Part shown: positions 24,401-39,400 of the stretch, piece by piece
Layout of the letters: every line of letters begins with the position of its first letter
How positions within the stretch are numbered: the first letter of the stretch is position 1
DNA from: Todiramphus chloris collaris
Lineage: Eukaryota > Chordata > Aves > Coraciiformes > Alcedinidae
Length of the DNA: 64,000 bases
Direction: 5' to 3'
NCBI GenBank assembly: GCA_025345505.1
Contig: JANVCC010000018.1
Coordinates: 60,229,848-60,293,847 of the forward strand
Made by a program: the position numbers and the translations under genes
The notes under the pieces: generated by a model
What the model was told of the DNA's origin: nothing
Seen by the model: the letters and a program-made list of their open reading frames with translations, nothing else
Database searches by the model: none

Positions 24401-27400
24401 CTGTTAAGAAACCAAAATGCTTGAGGGCCTGTGTCAGTGGCAATAGTGGTTGGCTGCTCTTACTTCAACCTGTTATTTAGTTCAGGCATACCAGACCTGG
24501 TCTTCATGTCTGCTAATGGTAGCTACTTCCTCTGGCATGGACCTGACCTCTGCTTAACTGGCAATGAGTGGATAGACTTATTCTTCATAGAGAAAGAGCG
24601 GTTATAGAAATCTGACACTTATTACAGTCTGTTTATCCCTCTCCCCAAGCTGAAGCAGTGTTAACAATCGATTCTTTGCTTTTAGCACCTCTCTGGGATC
24701 ATTTTTACCACTTGTACTTTTGCCAAAAAGCAGCAGCTGCTGTAGGTACGGCAAGGATGTGGCTTTCTCTTGGGAAGGCAATAACTAGTCTCGGGCTCCC
24801 ATTCATAATGCCTGCTGCTACCTCATGTGCTTGTGAGCATGTAGTGCTGCAGTAATTTAACCTGAACGCTCCCAAAGTCACTGCAAAGTCAGCTATGCGC
24901 TCTGCCTTCACCAGCCTAAGCAGTTACATTTTACAGGGTGGAGGGTCCAAATAACCTCCCCAGCACCTCTCCCTCTGCTGTGTAATCTAATATTACTTCA
25001 AAAGGATGCTGTGATAGTAACCACATTGCGCACACTCGATAGATTTCAGTATGTGCTCCTGCTACCCTTGGCTGAAGTTCACGGCACAGATGGGAGAAGA
25101 GCTGGTACTCTCCAGGTCAGATGTGGGTAAGAGATGAGGTTAAAGGCTCAGCATGAGTCTCTGTGATAGATTCAGCAACTGCAGAACTTGTTCATGCAGG
25201 TAATGGCTGCAAGTAATAACTCACATTTGCTGACCTGCAGTGTGTTTTGTATTGACAGCGGTAAAGTAAAAATGTGCAGTTGGTCTTTTATTATGGTACA
25301 ACCTAGAGAAAACAACAGCCACTGTAAATGCTGAAGAAAATACTGCATTTGATCATAAAGCTTAACTGCTTCATTAAGTATCACAGAAGCTGCATGCCCT
25401 GACATTCTTTGCCCGTGAAAGAAGGGCAGAGGGTTCAGGTATACAAACAACCCCTTGACCAGGATGGTGACATTCACCTCTAAAAGTCACAGAGGCTGTA
25501 AAAGCAGAAAACAGAATAACAATGGAAGATTTCAGCTGCTCCCATTAAGGCCGGATAAATTGAATAATGGAGCACAGTGCTGGGACTACATTTTAGATAC
25601 CATAGCTGATGGTTTCTTTTAGCACTTTGCCTGATACTTAAGGAGAGGAAATTTAAAAAAAAAAAAAAAAGCAAATCTTGCTTCAGTGCGGAACAGGGGT
25701 GCTTTTATATTGGTTATAACATTTCAAATTCAATAGTCTTGTAAAAGTGGAAGAACCAAGAGCCTATCACATTTTCTTTCAAAAGGAGGACAATATTAGA
25801 ACAAGCCTGCTTCCTACAAAGAAATTAAAAGGACTGTCAGGGTAAATGCTTCAGTAGTGTCATGGAGAATGCTTAAAGTACCTGATTAGAGCCTTAAAAT
25901 ACACATACTACAACATAAAATATAAATAAATAGCTCAACACAGATAGACAACTGAATAAGGAAGCTCTTAGAAATAGAAATATCCCTTCTGTAAAGGTGT
26001 ACGCTGTGTCCAAAAAAAGAACACACGGTATAATTGCTGAAAAGTGGCTTGCAATACCATCACCAGGCAGCCAGGTATTTTGAGAGCCTGCTGGCAGGGG
26101 GAATGAGAGGCCAGGGACAGAGGAGATGGTATATGCCAGCATTGAAGAAATTGTTCTGTGGGGATGCATGAAGGGGTCCCACCCTCATAGACTTCTGTAC
26201 CAAGCTGTTGTCTGGAGTTAGGATAAAGCTAAGTAATTTCAACTGGAAGAAGGAAAGGAGGACATGTACAGTGTCTTGAGGAAGAGTTGTCTAGCTTTTG
26301 CTAAGGAAAGCCATGTGTCTTTGAAAGAGTTAAGGAACATGGGGATCAAAACGAATGAGCCACTGTGCTTTTTGGTTTCAAAGAGCTCTGGTGAAGTATC
26401 ATGGGATAGAAGAGAAAGTATTCATACAGACCAGTAACTGTTTATAATAGGAAACAAAGGACAAGGCCACTTTTCACAGTGGAAGGAGTTTACTAGATCA
26501 TCTTGGGATATTTCCAGATCTCTCAGGAAAGTGAGGTAAATACACATGAAAAAATGGCCCATAAAATTCCTTATCAACACACTCAAAATAACATGCAGGG
26601 AGAAAACCAGGCTCCAATACTCACACCAGCATGCCAACACTGCTCAGGGCAGAAGTGCTGGAGACTCCATGGGCAGTTCAGGGGCAACATCAAGTCCTGC
26701 AAGGCAGAGGATGCAAACAGAGGCTTGGCAGTTATTAGGACAGGAACACTGAATGTGTCACTGGCCATGCCTGTTGTGCCTCTGTATTTGTCACATTGCA
26801 TGTAGATTTCATCAACTCAGAACTAGATGAGCCATGGAGAAAGGTGTGGAATGGGCTCTGTAACGCGCAATTAAACAGAAGAGGGCTCTTCAGCTTCAAT
26901 AATTTACAGCAGAGGGAAACAGAGTTGAAGTGGAGACAAAGAGAGGAGATATTGTAATTTCATTTTTAAAGACACAACCAAGAGAATACAAGGGAAGTTA
27001 CCAGGGACAGCAGTTAGATGAGGCAGGCAGATGTGCTTTTTCAGACAATGTGTATTTCAACTATGGAACTCACTTTCATAAGACGCTTCAGATGCAAAAA
27101 ATATGAGCGTGTTAAAATGATTAGAAGCTGGGTGTTAAAACATTATTTCGCTATATGGGAAGAAAAAGATCAATCAAGAACTGTTGTTCACAGTAGTAAA
27201 AATAAATTCCCAACAATTTCCTTGAAGTTCCTTAAACTGCAGATGGTCAGAAGGACACACTGTGAATGCTGCATGGGCTTTTTCTTATCTATTTTCTATA
27301 AGCATCTGCTACTGGCAATTGTTGGAGGCAGGGTAACAGGTTGATTGAGTGTCCCTTTTGTTTGAACCAACATGGCCAACGTAATGAGCTTTATGTATGG

Positions 27401-30400
27401 GCCATTAACAAAGAGATGTCTCAAATTCTCGAGTGATTTCTTCCTTACTTCCTTACTTTGTAGCTATGTGGTAAATAAGAAATAATTTTAAAAAATAACA
27501 GACATCAGAGAAGCAGAAACATCTGAGAAAATGTGAGATATACTGTGAGCTTGAGGGTACTCAACATTCAATTGAGGTACATGAATGAAAAATATCCTTG
27601 TTTTGACCTTGTTTCTGCCAGGAGGCAGAAGCAAATTGGAAGCTGCTCAGCAGCTCTCATTAATGAAATATTAGATTCCCTTAGTATTCATTTGCTACTT
27701 AGCATTTTTTCCTTTCCTATACCTGTATTGTGTGAGATTTAGAAAGCTGCCATTGCAATACTTGAAAGAATTCAAATTTCTGAGGTATAAACTCTGGAAA
27801 GAGATTAAGTGGACTTACAGCTTAGGGGTGAAGTAGGCAGAAGTATGTAAGACTCTGAAAGGGAGGACTGGGTTGTTAGGAACACGAGGTCCAAGGGAAG
27901 ATAAGGAAGGGATTATCCGACCAGTAATGCAGGCAGATCATCTAAGAATGTCGGGAAGGATGCAAGCGAGCCACCGTGAAGCTGCCATGAGAGGAAGGAA
28001 GTCAAAGAATATAGCTAATGAATGGTTTTGACAAGACCAGATTTATTTTTTCCAGGCATACAAAACCCCAGAGATTTTTTGTTTACTTGGTTTCTGGCTC
28101 TGCTGGGTATTAACACAAATAGCCAGATGGCCAACTACTTCTCACAAAAGGCCAGTTTCAGTGCTGGTTTGCCTTGATTTCAAAGGGCATGTTGCAGGGG
28201 ATGGTACAAGCCTTTGTGATGTGTATGGTGGTGAGGAGTGTCCCCGTGAGGACACACAGCACTGGGGCAGAGCTCGGATGTGGGGCAAGGGGGGACCCAC
28301 TGCTCTAATGCACCAGGACTGCTCCCAGCACTGCTCCCAGCACCCACACAATGCAACCCCTGCAAAAGCTTTCTCAGCAGCTTCAGTGAAGGAGATTCTG
28401 GGGTATTGGCGAAAGTGAGGCGTGCTTAGACTGGAAAGAAGAGATGGGGAGAGTTTGTCCTTTTCTAAAGCAAGTAAAAGAGATATGATGCACAAAACAT
28501 GGACTGAAACTCTGCCCATAGTTTTGTGCAAGAGACCAAAGCAGGCGATCATCATTGGCATTAAAAATCAATGACTCAACTTAATGAGACACATTTGTTT
28601 CTCTGGCTCTGCCCCATAATACGAGACTGAAGTGGCTGCTCAAAATTAGTAGCTGGCAAATGGAGAGCAAATGAGCAGCAATATTGCTTTGGAGAGTATG
28701 TAAGCTGCCAGCAGAGTGCCAACCTGCCAAGGATTAAGCCAAACCCTGTGTGTGTGCACATTAAAAGGAATGGAATTGCTCTATTGCTGAGTGATAGGGG
28801 AGTCAGGAGCATTCTTAGCTAGTCTCATGCCTCTGGCTGCATCCTGATCTCTACAGGCAAAGGCAATATGTGTCTCATTCTATGGCTTCCAAGACACTTC
28901 TTTCTGAGCTGCTTTATGACTATTGGTTGCAAGATAAATGATAAATGATAAATGATACAAAAAGAGCTGATGTGGTGTGGCAAATAAATTCTTTTTTCCT
29001 TTATTCTGGTACACTACATTTCTAATTCTAATGGTCAATCCTTTAGGCTGACTCCTTGAAGTATATGTTAGGATGGGTGGGATATAATCCTTTTATCTCT
29101 GGAGCTATATCAGAGTACTTAAAGATTGTTGTCCAATGGTATTACAATTTGCATCACTATCTAGTGGGCAGGCTGCACACTCACACGTGCTTTCTTAAGG
29201 AAGATTGCAGTGCACCTTGGAAATCACCATTTGCTTATTCTTCCTCCAGTTTGTTAGAGCAGCAGGAGGGTTTGGGGGGAAGAGAGTGAGACACCAATGC
29301 ATTACTTTCTTCCTGTTTTCTGGGCCACTTGAGGAAGAGGGCAGTGAGATGTACTTCACCTCCTATTTTCCCCAGCCGTCCTTCTTCCCCCAACCTTCTC
29401 AACATTGTGAGCCTGTATTTTAACATGGTTTGTTGGGTTTTTTTTTAGTATTGCAATTTTCATCTCCTTGAATGTGAAAAACACTTAATGCCTGGTATGG
29501 ATTTTCCTTTTTCATGCAAGCTGTTCAATATATTCTTAAATCTTTTTTCAGTGATCTTCAATTACTGTCCATTTTTCAGCTTGAAAGAACAGTCATAAAC
29601 AAGAACTTTCATACAGGCAGTGACTCCCATCTTAAGAATTACTGGGCAAGAAGTGATAGATGTATAATGATCTAGGAATGGTAGAATTGTCTTAGTTAAT
29701 GTGATTTGTTGCTCATCTTGCCCAATAACAGTACTCAGCAACAAATATGTTGGTAGGATAGCTTTATTGTAGGCAGGTATGTAACAGTGTGCACCTCTTT
29801 TCGGGTTCCCTAATAAAAGTTGATTTGAACTGATGACATGACAATTCTGTTTGCAACTGGATTTCACATCCACTGTCTCTCTCTCTCTCTCTCTCATCCT
29901 TTTTTTTTGTAGACAGATTGTCACATGAAGACAGAACAACTTGCAGGTCGAGTAAAAAAGAAAAAAGAGAGAGAAAAGGAAAAAAATTAAACAAGCTTTC
30001 AAAGGTGAATATGCTTATTCTAATCAATCACTGCCAACCAAAGGAAGAAAAAATAAAAAAAAATAAAAAAAACCAAACCACAAACAAAGAAACAAACAAA
30101 AAAAACAAACAAAAAAACCCCTCTTTTAATTAAACCCTGAAATGTGTATTCCTGTTTGTAGGTGTTTATTTGTTCAGAATATTGAATCCAGGATAATCCT
30201 CTAAGGCATTTTCAGAGGAATGACTGTAGAAGCCAGAGGCTCTAATTCATAAGGAAGCTGTGTGTGAATTAGTTCAAATTATCCCATATTTCACTTCTAA
30301 AAAGTATGGAGAGGAGAAATTATCCAGCTAGGTGGGGTAAATGAACCTGTTTTTCCAGTATCCAAGAGCTAATGTTGGTCCTTGAGGGAGTGCACAACAG

Positions 30401-33400
30401 AAAAGAGTTATTGGGACACAGCAATCGGGGGTGATTTAAACCTCTGCTCTTGCAAAATAGAAAGTTGCGCATATGCTTTACAAAGCTCCCAGTGGAAAAG
30501 CTAGGCAGCTTTTTGCAGCACTTACTTAGTGAGAGGCTTGCAGTGATCCAGTTTTTAAAGTCCCTTACTGGTCACTGCTGCTCACACTCTCCTTTGGTTG
30601 CTGCTGGAGGAAGACAGCCAAGAGGAAGGTGTGGAGGCTCTCAGTCTGCCTGCCACAAAGTGGTTGTTAGTTCTCCTTTCTTAAGAGTTTTTTGCATTTA
30701 TGGTTGATTTTCAAAGGAAACAGAAGCTGGGTGCTCTCCTCTGTCCCCGCTGCCTTTGAGAAAATCTTCCTGGTTTTCCTTCCAGAGATCAATGTGAAAC
30801 TTGGATGACATGGGGAGAAACAGTGTTGTGGCTTTATGAACTGCCTTACCATTAGGCCATGCTTACTGCACTTTGGCTACCAGTCTACACCTTCATCAAC
30901 AGTGCCAGTAAGCTGTGTAATTGCACATATTTACCTTTCTGGCATAATTATTTTCTCATACTTAGTAATAAATGTTTTATTTTGATGATCTTTGCGAGTG
31001 AAATAAAATACTGTCTTTGCACTTGAATTCCTACAGACAATTCTAGTTTTTGCACAAAACTGTTCCGAGATCATCTCTAAAAAATTCCTCCCAGTCCTCT
31101 CTCCCAAAGAAAACTGGATTTCTGAAGCTTGACATATGCCATACAAACTTTTCCTGCAGATTTCAGTGTCACAATGATCTTCTCTCCCAGAACATGTTCA
31201 AGGAGACAAATGCAAAATCTTTCATTGTCTTTGATAAGATTATCAAAGGCCACTATTATTTACTGAATGCTTAAATGCAACACTTGACCTACAAAGTAAG
31301 AAGGGCATATTTGGCTGATGGTAAGCAGTCTTGATTATCACATGAAAGTTTGTAGGAGATGGTGTGCTAAACTCACTTGACGGTGCACCACTTTAAAGAA
31401 GGTAATGTCCCTGCAGAAGAAAAGAGGATCTCTAGGTTCAATTACTAGCTAGAATCACAGCAATATTCACTCTCTAGATTTTTTAATAAAGTGAGTCTGG
31501 AGTCTGCTTCATTTTGGCCAACAGCTACTAACTAGCCTGAGCTGAACTTTATGCCTAATTTTAAGGACAGAAGCCATTCCTCTTAAGCAGTGCTTTTGTG
31601 TCTATTTGTTTAATAACGTACAATTACTATTAGAGTGATATTTATATAATCCAGAGCACAAAGATCAGAATAATGACTCAAATCGACATTTAAGGAGAGC
31701 ATAGTACTCCAAAACACAAATAGTCCCCTACCTTTTCTAGGTAGTCCTTGGAGGGCCGTATTTTGTGCTCAGGAACAGCAGATTGAACCACTGTCACTGC
31801 AGAGACACAGGAATATTGGCTGGAATGTGGTGTTGCCACTCTCTTTTCACAGTACCAAGGGCTCTCTCTTTCAGAAGGCAAAGCCCTTGGCCTGGTCTCC
31901 AACACTATCCCTCATTCACATACTTAACAGCTATGAACAGCAACACAGATGTCAGTGAAAATGACAACCCTGATTTCAGGTGTACACATCAGAAGTTTAA
32001 GTTTAGTCTCCAGGTTGAACAAGGTTCAATTTGGTCCTAAAATAATTAATGCGAAACTCCTGCTGACATTGCCGTGTCTTCTAACTGCAAAAAAGTTTGG
32101 TTTTTTTTTTCTTCTCTCTAATATGATCTTTTTTATACCTAAAAAAGCCTTCCAGTCTTGTAGGCTCACTCAAGTTAGATAAGACTAAGATATTTTAGAG
32201 AACACCTCCCACAAATTGAAATCCTATAATTCATCATTCAACTACCGAAGAACATCATAAATTTGTTTGCACTTCAGTACTACCAATCAGCCTGTGAAAA
32301 AGCAAAGATTCCAGGGTTAGCTAATTTGTCAGCAAGGGGCTTCAGATAAACCTTGTCTGGCACAAAGAAATAGGGAGAAGCAGGCAATTCACAGTCCTTG
32401 CTTTATTTTTCATTTTGGCCTGCCTTTTCTTTTTACTGTAGCTTGGTAGTACGGCCAGAGTGTGAAATAAAGGCCAGATGAGGCACCATTTGAATAACAC
32501 AGGAATAATAAACTAGAAAAATGCTAGGAGTGTCATATTCAAACCACATGGATGCATGCATTAAAAGATGATTCAGTGCAAATGAATAGCGCTAGGAATC
32601 TTGTCATAAAAATAAAAAATCCAAGATAATTTTTTAATTAACTAAAAAAGGACTTTCAGTACTGATCCTCAGTGAAACATGCACATTTCCAAGGTTTGTT
32701 ATCCTCTTTCAGATCCAAAAAAGCACTGAAGCGCTTGCTTATTTTTGAGCACTTGATTTAATCCCCACCACAATGTCTTTTTCCAGAGTAAGCCACAAAA
32801 CAATATAAAATTGATGCTGCTCATTTCTTTGAAATTTAAGGCCAGACCACAGTTGCTTCACAAAATGTAGAAGCTAAAAAATAGAACATTACAAACAAAT
32901 GTCATGCAAGGCAATGTTAAGCATGAATGCCTGTCAACATCAAATTCATGTGCACTATAAATTAATACAATAACTACATGTTTTGTAAAAGCCTGAAAAA
33001 GCACAGTAATGTCAAAGACATTAATGTGAATTCTAGACATATCTATCTTTCTACTAATGTTTTCCAAGCTAGTGCAAGGCCATACAACTTACAATACTTC
33101 AAAAGGTAGCAACAACCAACTAAATCCATGGAGTATCAGAATTTACACACTGAGAATTCTCTTTCCCACAAGATTTTCCAGTTTCTCATAGAGGATTTTG
33201 TGGCTAAGATTAAGTCTAAGAGCATTTTAGGACAGAGAAAAATCAGTCCTATGCAATGTGAATCATAAGGGTGGCAAGAGATATAATCTCTGTAATCGAG
33301 TCCCTGGACTGTTCAGTGTCATACGTGAAACCAGCTGTTCTGGTTTTTGTTACAGATGCATTAAGAGACAGGTGGAAGACACAGAAAAGGTTTTGCATTT

Positions 33401-36400
33401 AACGTTGCTAATGAATTATGCTTTAACTCAGGTAGACAGCTACTCTAAGAAACACAGGAGCAAAGTTAAGGTGACTAAATTTGTCTCCACTGTAATTCTC
33501 TGGACTTTTGGGAAACATTCAAGCTCCAGTTTTGGCTTTCTCAATCCAATAAAATACATAAAGACTCCCACAGACCACATAAGATTGCATAAGAAAGACA
33601 GTGATGGTTTGAAACATCCTTATTTCCTTCCTCGCCTCCATGGATTTAACTTTTCTTGTGAACCCTTGAGCTTTCTTCCATCCTCCTTGATTCTTCTTGC
33701 TCGATCCTTCCCCACTGTCCTCAGCATTGGTTTAAAACTGCATTTAAATGACTTCATCAATCCACAATAAGATGCAGACAAATCAAGTGGGGTTTTGTTT
33801 TGTTTTGTTTTGTTTTTACATGGGGAGAGGAGAGGAGAGGAGAGGAGAGGAGAGGAGAGGAGAGGAGAGGNNNNNNNNNNGGAGAGGAGAGGAGAGGAGA
33901 GGAGAGGAGAGGAGAGGAGAGGAGAGGAGAGGAGAGGAGAGGAGAGGAGAGGAGAGGAGAAGAATATAGTTCATTTGGAAGGGACCTATGACAATTATCT
34001 AGTCCAACTGCCTGACCAGGGCTGGCCAAAAGTCAAAGCATGCTATATGAGAAATGCTACCACTCAGTCTAATTGAGCTTCCTGATCACCGCAAATTCCT
34101 TCACTCCTTCAATAGTAAGTGAAGAAAGGAGGGCTGCACCAAAGTAGAGGTGAGAGAGCAGGGGTCTGAAAGCCCCCTGGTAGGTGGAAAGAATATTTCC
34201 CTTTGTCAATTACCTGAGGAATCTGGCTCTCACATCCATTACATTTCCAAACATGTTGAAACATCTGCTCTGTTTTAGGTATAAGTTAGATCAGTTTTAA
34301 AGCATTCATTCAAGCTGATAGAAATTTAACTCTAACATACTCAATATGGCAAATATGTTCGGCTTTAAACTACGAACAGACATCTTTCATTCCAGTCTAG
34401 TCTTTCACTCCAGACTAGTCTTTTATCAATAAAAATTTGGTCTTAAGATTTGCCCTCACAAGGAATTTGACTTCACTGACTCTCCTGCGTGGGTTTTGCT
34501 CCTCACAGGGCTGACAAGTCACACAGAGATCTCCCACAGCAGTGAGCTGGTGCGTTGCAGCAGGGCTTGCTGGAGTTCATAGTCATTCCTCCTTCTTGGC
34601 AGGAACCCAGCCTAGGGGACACAAAGCCACAATCCCAAGTCTCTGATGTGGGAAGAATTTAATCAGTGTGAAACTAGAAACCTAAGGGTGGCTTGGTGGC
34701 CTGCTGCCCTTCCCTGTGCTAGGATGACATGGGTGCTCAAACCTGGGGTGCAAGCATCCAGGTTAAATCTGAATGGAAAGCAGACACAAAACAGTCTTTA
34801 GCAACAGGAAACTCAAAAGGGAAGCCATTTCCCTTCTACACCTCTGCTGTGAGGATAGGTTTCCTGGTGAAGAAAGTGATGGCAGTGACCATGAACTGAC
34901 AGTTTGTTAACCTGTGTGGACACAGGCAGGGATTTATTTGACCCCTTTTTCTGCCTACTAAGCTTTGAATGTGCCAACTAACCTCAGCCAGGCAGTTGTA
35001 TGTGCCTCTGCACACACACACACAGAGCAGAGAGATGTTAGGGGTCTCTAAATGCAGGAGGAGCGTCAGTCCAAAGTGCCTGTGAGTCAGCAGCTGAGAG
35101 TCCATTGTGGGACACCCTGTGGGAAACCACTGTCCCCAGACTGCTTCTCATTGTGTGGGGCCTGTGCTCACCTTCTCCTAGTACATTACCCTCAGACATG
35201 CTTTGCATTTATTTCCTGTTTGGGTTTCACAGCCCTGGGCACTGGAAAGGTGCTCTCACAGCCAGCTGGTCTCATGTCTGAGAAGGCTTCCCATGGGTAT
35301 TTAATTCCAGTACTTAACAGGTTTTAATCAATAAAAAAGCAGTTCCACCCCTACAAACACCCATTCACAAGAGCTGTGCTTCAGTGGGACTCTAACAGCT
35401 ATGTGGAAAAGCAGAGTTTACATTAAGTTATAAATCCCTTCTCCAAGACCCTGTTATGCATCTATTTGTTGACCACAAAGATGTTATTTTTACTTTTTTT
35501 TTTTTTTTTTTTTAGATATTATATCTACATGGATGGGTGTATGTGGTATTTTTTGTACCAAGCCCTGAAACCCAGAAGATATTTCTCCAGCTGAAGATAC
35601 TGATCTGCCTCTGGTGTGCTGTGGCCCCAACTGTGTGTGCTGAGTGGACTCTGAGTGCACATCCCTGCAGCTCTTAGTCCTGAAAGAGAAGCCTGTGACA
35701 GCTTTCAAGAGAAGAGCTCTGAGAGTTTGGCCTGTGGCTTTGGGAGAGCCACACAAAGCTGGAGGCTGCTCTAGGACATGCAATAGTAGAACATCTTCAT
35801 TCCCAGGTTGGCAGAGGAATAAATACCCTCAGATGTTGTGCATCTAAATGATTTTGAGGGTGAATCACATGATGAAACTGAACCTCGGTCCCGTTTGTAG
35901 GTACTTTTGTTGATTTCAATCTACACGCATAGCATGAACTGCCATGATGTTTGTAGAGCTGATGTGATTTGTACCACCAGATTATCCTGAATTTCATTGG
36001 CCAACTGCCTAAACGCCTTTTCAGTTACACAGAAATGTGTTTAAAGGACTGACAGAGGAGGAAGAGCTCTTTTGTGCAAGGCACCAATGCCATACTTGCA
36101 GTCCAAATGCGTGGATTTGACATCCCCCTCTCAATAAAAGTGCTTTCCACTCCACAGAAAAAAATCCCTGTGACGTGTATGGATCTCCTTAAGCTGCACT
36201 CCCACAATATGTGTAAAGAGGTACTGCCCAAGTCCTGTTTTGCTCACTTGCTTTTTATTTGCTTGAACAAATTCAGACTGAGGAAACAGGTGCTCTCTTG
36301 GGTCCAGACTGAGTTTGTATTACTCGCTTCTCAGTCTAGGACTTGTTTGAACCCCTCTGATTTTATTTTCAATAAAAAGGATTGTTTCCAGACCACACTG

Positions 36401-39400
36401 CATCCTTTTATTAATGTGCATGGTGCTACTGTCTCTCTTTTGCCCACTTGTTGGTGAAATCACTCAGTGAGACCTCTTCACTGCGGGGATATATAGGAAA
36501 ATATGGAGGGAAGTTGTCCCTATTTAGTCTTTGATACTAAATGATGCAAAAGATGATCAGGACAGAGAAGTAGATCTTTGATAACAGGTGACACCTGAAT
36601 CTGAATTTTGTTTGTCAGGTCCATGAGGAAAACAGCAGTGCTCTGGGCATCCACTCTGTTTCAGAAAAGCCAGAGCTGCCCTACAGTTGTTAACCAAGAG
36701 AACTCTCTTGCACATGTTCCATCCAACCCTACATTTACAGTCTTATTTTGGAAAATAAGTCTGGTGCTCCAAGAATTTGGCTTTCCTGGTTCCTGCATCT
36801 CAACATGTACCACACAACAGTGATGAGTGAAGAAGGTGGCATCTCTTTCTAAGAAAAAAACCACTGGTTTTTGCCCCTTAAGTGGTTTGAACAGAGCATC
36901 TGACAAATAAGAGTCTCTGCAACTATTTCAGTTAACTCCTTATCATTTAGTAAGTGGTCATGTGTGGTCATGGCCCTGACTAGTATTTGTCTGTGTATCC
37001 TTTATGTTAAATCAATTTCCAAAGCCACACTGAGCTATTATTTTGGGTGATGAATTGGTGATCTACCTCCACACTGCACTCATCAGCCTGCACTCACTGC
37101 TCCCTGTGCAAGGCATAACAGCATTTCTGTGAGGCTCAGATTTCTCCTGTTCCCCCCTCCACATAGAGCAGATTTGAATGTCCATTCTTGGAAACACACA
37201 CTGAAAACAATGAAGAGACCCTCTCACACTCCTCACCCTTCATATGTCAGCCAGAGAAAGGTTTCTCTTGGGCTCTGCAGGCATCTTTCCCTGGTGAGAA
37301 TGGTTGAGCCTCATTTGACCTTTCTGATACACAGACAAAGGTAACTCAAGACAAAGGTGGGTGTCAAGTAAGTCCCCTTGGCTAACAGCTGCCTTGAAAC
37401 ACCTCTGCAAACATCCCTGAAGAGACGGCATGTACTGTTCTGCAACCTGATGCAACACTGATTTGTTGCACCTACAAAATGTCCTCATAATTGTGTGAAA
37501 TTGAGTGTGAACAAGCAGTCAGATCGCAGTTCATCAAACATAATTAATCCAAAACAGAGCAGCAGAAATACTCGTTTTATCTTGCCTAAGGGTTGGTGAT
37601 ATAAATACAGAGCACCCCAGAAACAAAAAAAAGGACTAAACAGATGCCTGCTAGCCTGTGAATTCTTTTATAATGCAAAAATGGCTTTTATCTTTCAGTG
37701 TCTATTTTCGAAAGCTGATCTCTGTGCTGCCTGAGTGCTTTGATAAATGACAATAAATATATTTAGCATATGTTTTGTTTGTTTAAAAAATCCACCTACT
37801 TCATGTAATCTGAAGACAAAAGAGAAATCATGGAAAAATACAACATTTGTAAATGTCTACTATGCATATCTGTACTGTAACAAGCTCTTTGACCAGAATC
37901 CCCAAAAAATGAAGATATAAAAAGGGCTAAGTACTTAAAAGAAAAAAGTGATAGAGCTCAAGTTGCATGATGTACCCTATGAAGAGTGTGCCATTTTTCT
38001 AATGGCATTACATAGACTCTCCTTTAACCCCACAGAATATGATGCAGCATGGACTCAAAACAATGTGGGTGAATTTGTTCCAAAAATTGCCTTGTGGGGT
38101 GGTGGGAAAAGAACAAGATCCCCTCTGCTCTTCATCCAAAAGAGGCTAATTTGATCTGTAGGTGACAAACAGATACATCCCCAGCACTACCTTCATATTA
38201 GCCAACAGTACAGACCGACATTGTGCAGAACATCAGATTTTTGCATTGAAAATATAGTGGTGCAGGGGTTATAGTGCTGCTGTCCCCAGGTGCCTGGGCA
38301 TTGCCAGGCCACAGCAGCCAGAGTGAAGCCTCAATGCCTCCCTCCCACTGCAGAATAGACAATGACTAATGGTCTGGTCCAGACCACAGACCAGTTTTAG
38401 AGATGAGTAACATAAACATGTTAAAACTGTTTATATTAGCAGAGGGGCTTGGGTTTTTTTTTTTTTTTTACACTAAGAAAGGCATACTGGGAATAAGAAA
38501 GCTAGGCTTTTAAAACACATTCAAGGATTTGGACTCCAAGCAGCAGATGTTGAAGGCTACATATAAGACACAAATCATAACCTCTCATCCTAATCCAGAC
38601 TATTTAACCACAATAGATCCTTTGCAGATTCTGACAATCTCTTGATTCTCTGACCCTTATATTTTGTATACATTGTCAATTTTGCAATTTATCTCTACTA
38701 GACCTGGCCTTCATTTGCTACACAAACACGTCTGTCAGTTTAAATTGCCTCCCTGTGGCTTTAACAAACATGATTCCAACATGCTGGAGCTAAGATGGTG
38801 CCTGTTCTTTCCTATTTGCTGTTTGAGAGTATTTGTTCTCTTAGTCAAGAAAAGAAGACAGAAAACAAACACAGGCCTCAAAGACTGCTCAAATTATTCT
38901 CAGTTCCTGCAGTCCTCAAGGAAGTAGACTTCGTTATCACTAATTTTACGTTAGGCCAACTCAAATGACCAGGAAACTTTTTACAGCCAGAGCAACAGGA
39001 AAACAGCTTTCAACAGGAGGCCAAGCCTGAACATGTGCACCTGCCATGAGGGTCATTAATTGTGTGTTCAAAACACCCAAGTAAAAGCACAAAACCCATT
39101 TTCCTTTCAGGGCTGCACCCCTGGTTTTGAACCTATGTCACTGAAAGCAGAATCCAGCCCCAGGATGGTCTGCAAGGGAGAGCACAATGCTACAATAACA
39201 CAGTCAAGCTCGCTGCCCTGGCAATGAATGCTTATCTCATGCTGCTCTCCCTGTGAGTAATGTTTAAAATAAATAAATACTGCAGGGGAATTGCTGTTAG
39301 TGCAATTGTTGGGTTGTATTCTTGTGGCAAGCTTTTTATCATAATAGTGCAGCAGGAGCACAGTGTGTTTGCAAGGCAAGTTTGAGCCAGGGCACAAGAG

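Noticed and set aside
33258..33770. 170-codon open frame on the plus strand in SLC2A12 intron 2
   Set aside because: It resembles no family I know, is antisense in an intron, has no splice or poly(A) context, and one frame of this size is expected by chance among six frames of 64 kb.
33748..34029. Open frames of Arg-Gly-Glu or Leu-Ser-Ser repeats
   Set aside because: They are translations of the GGAGA microsatellite across an N gap, not genes.
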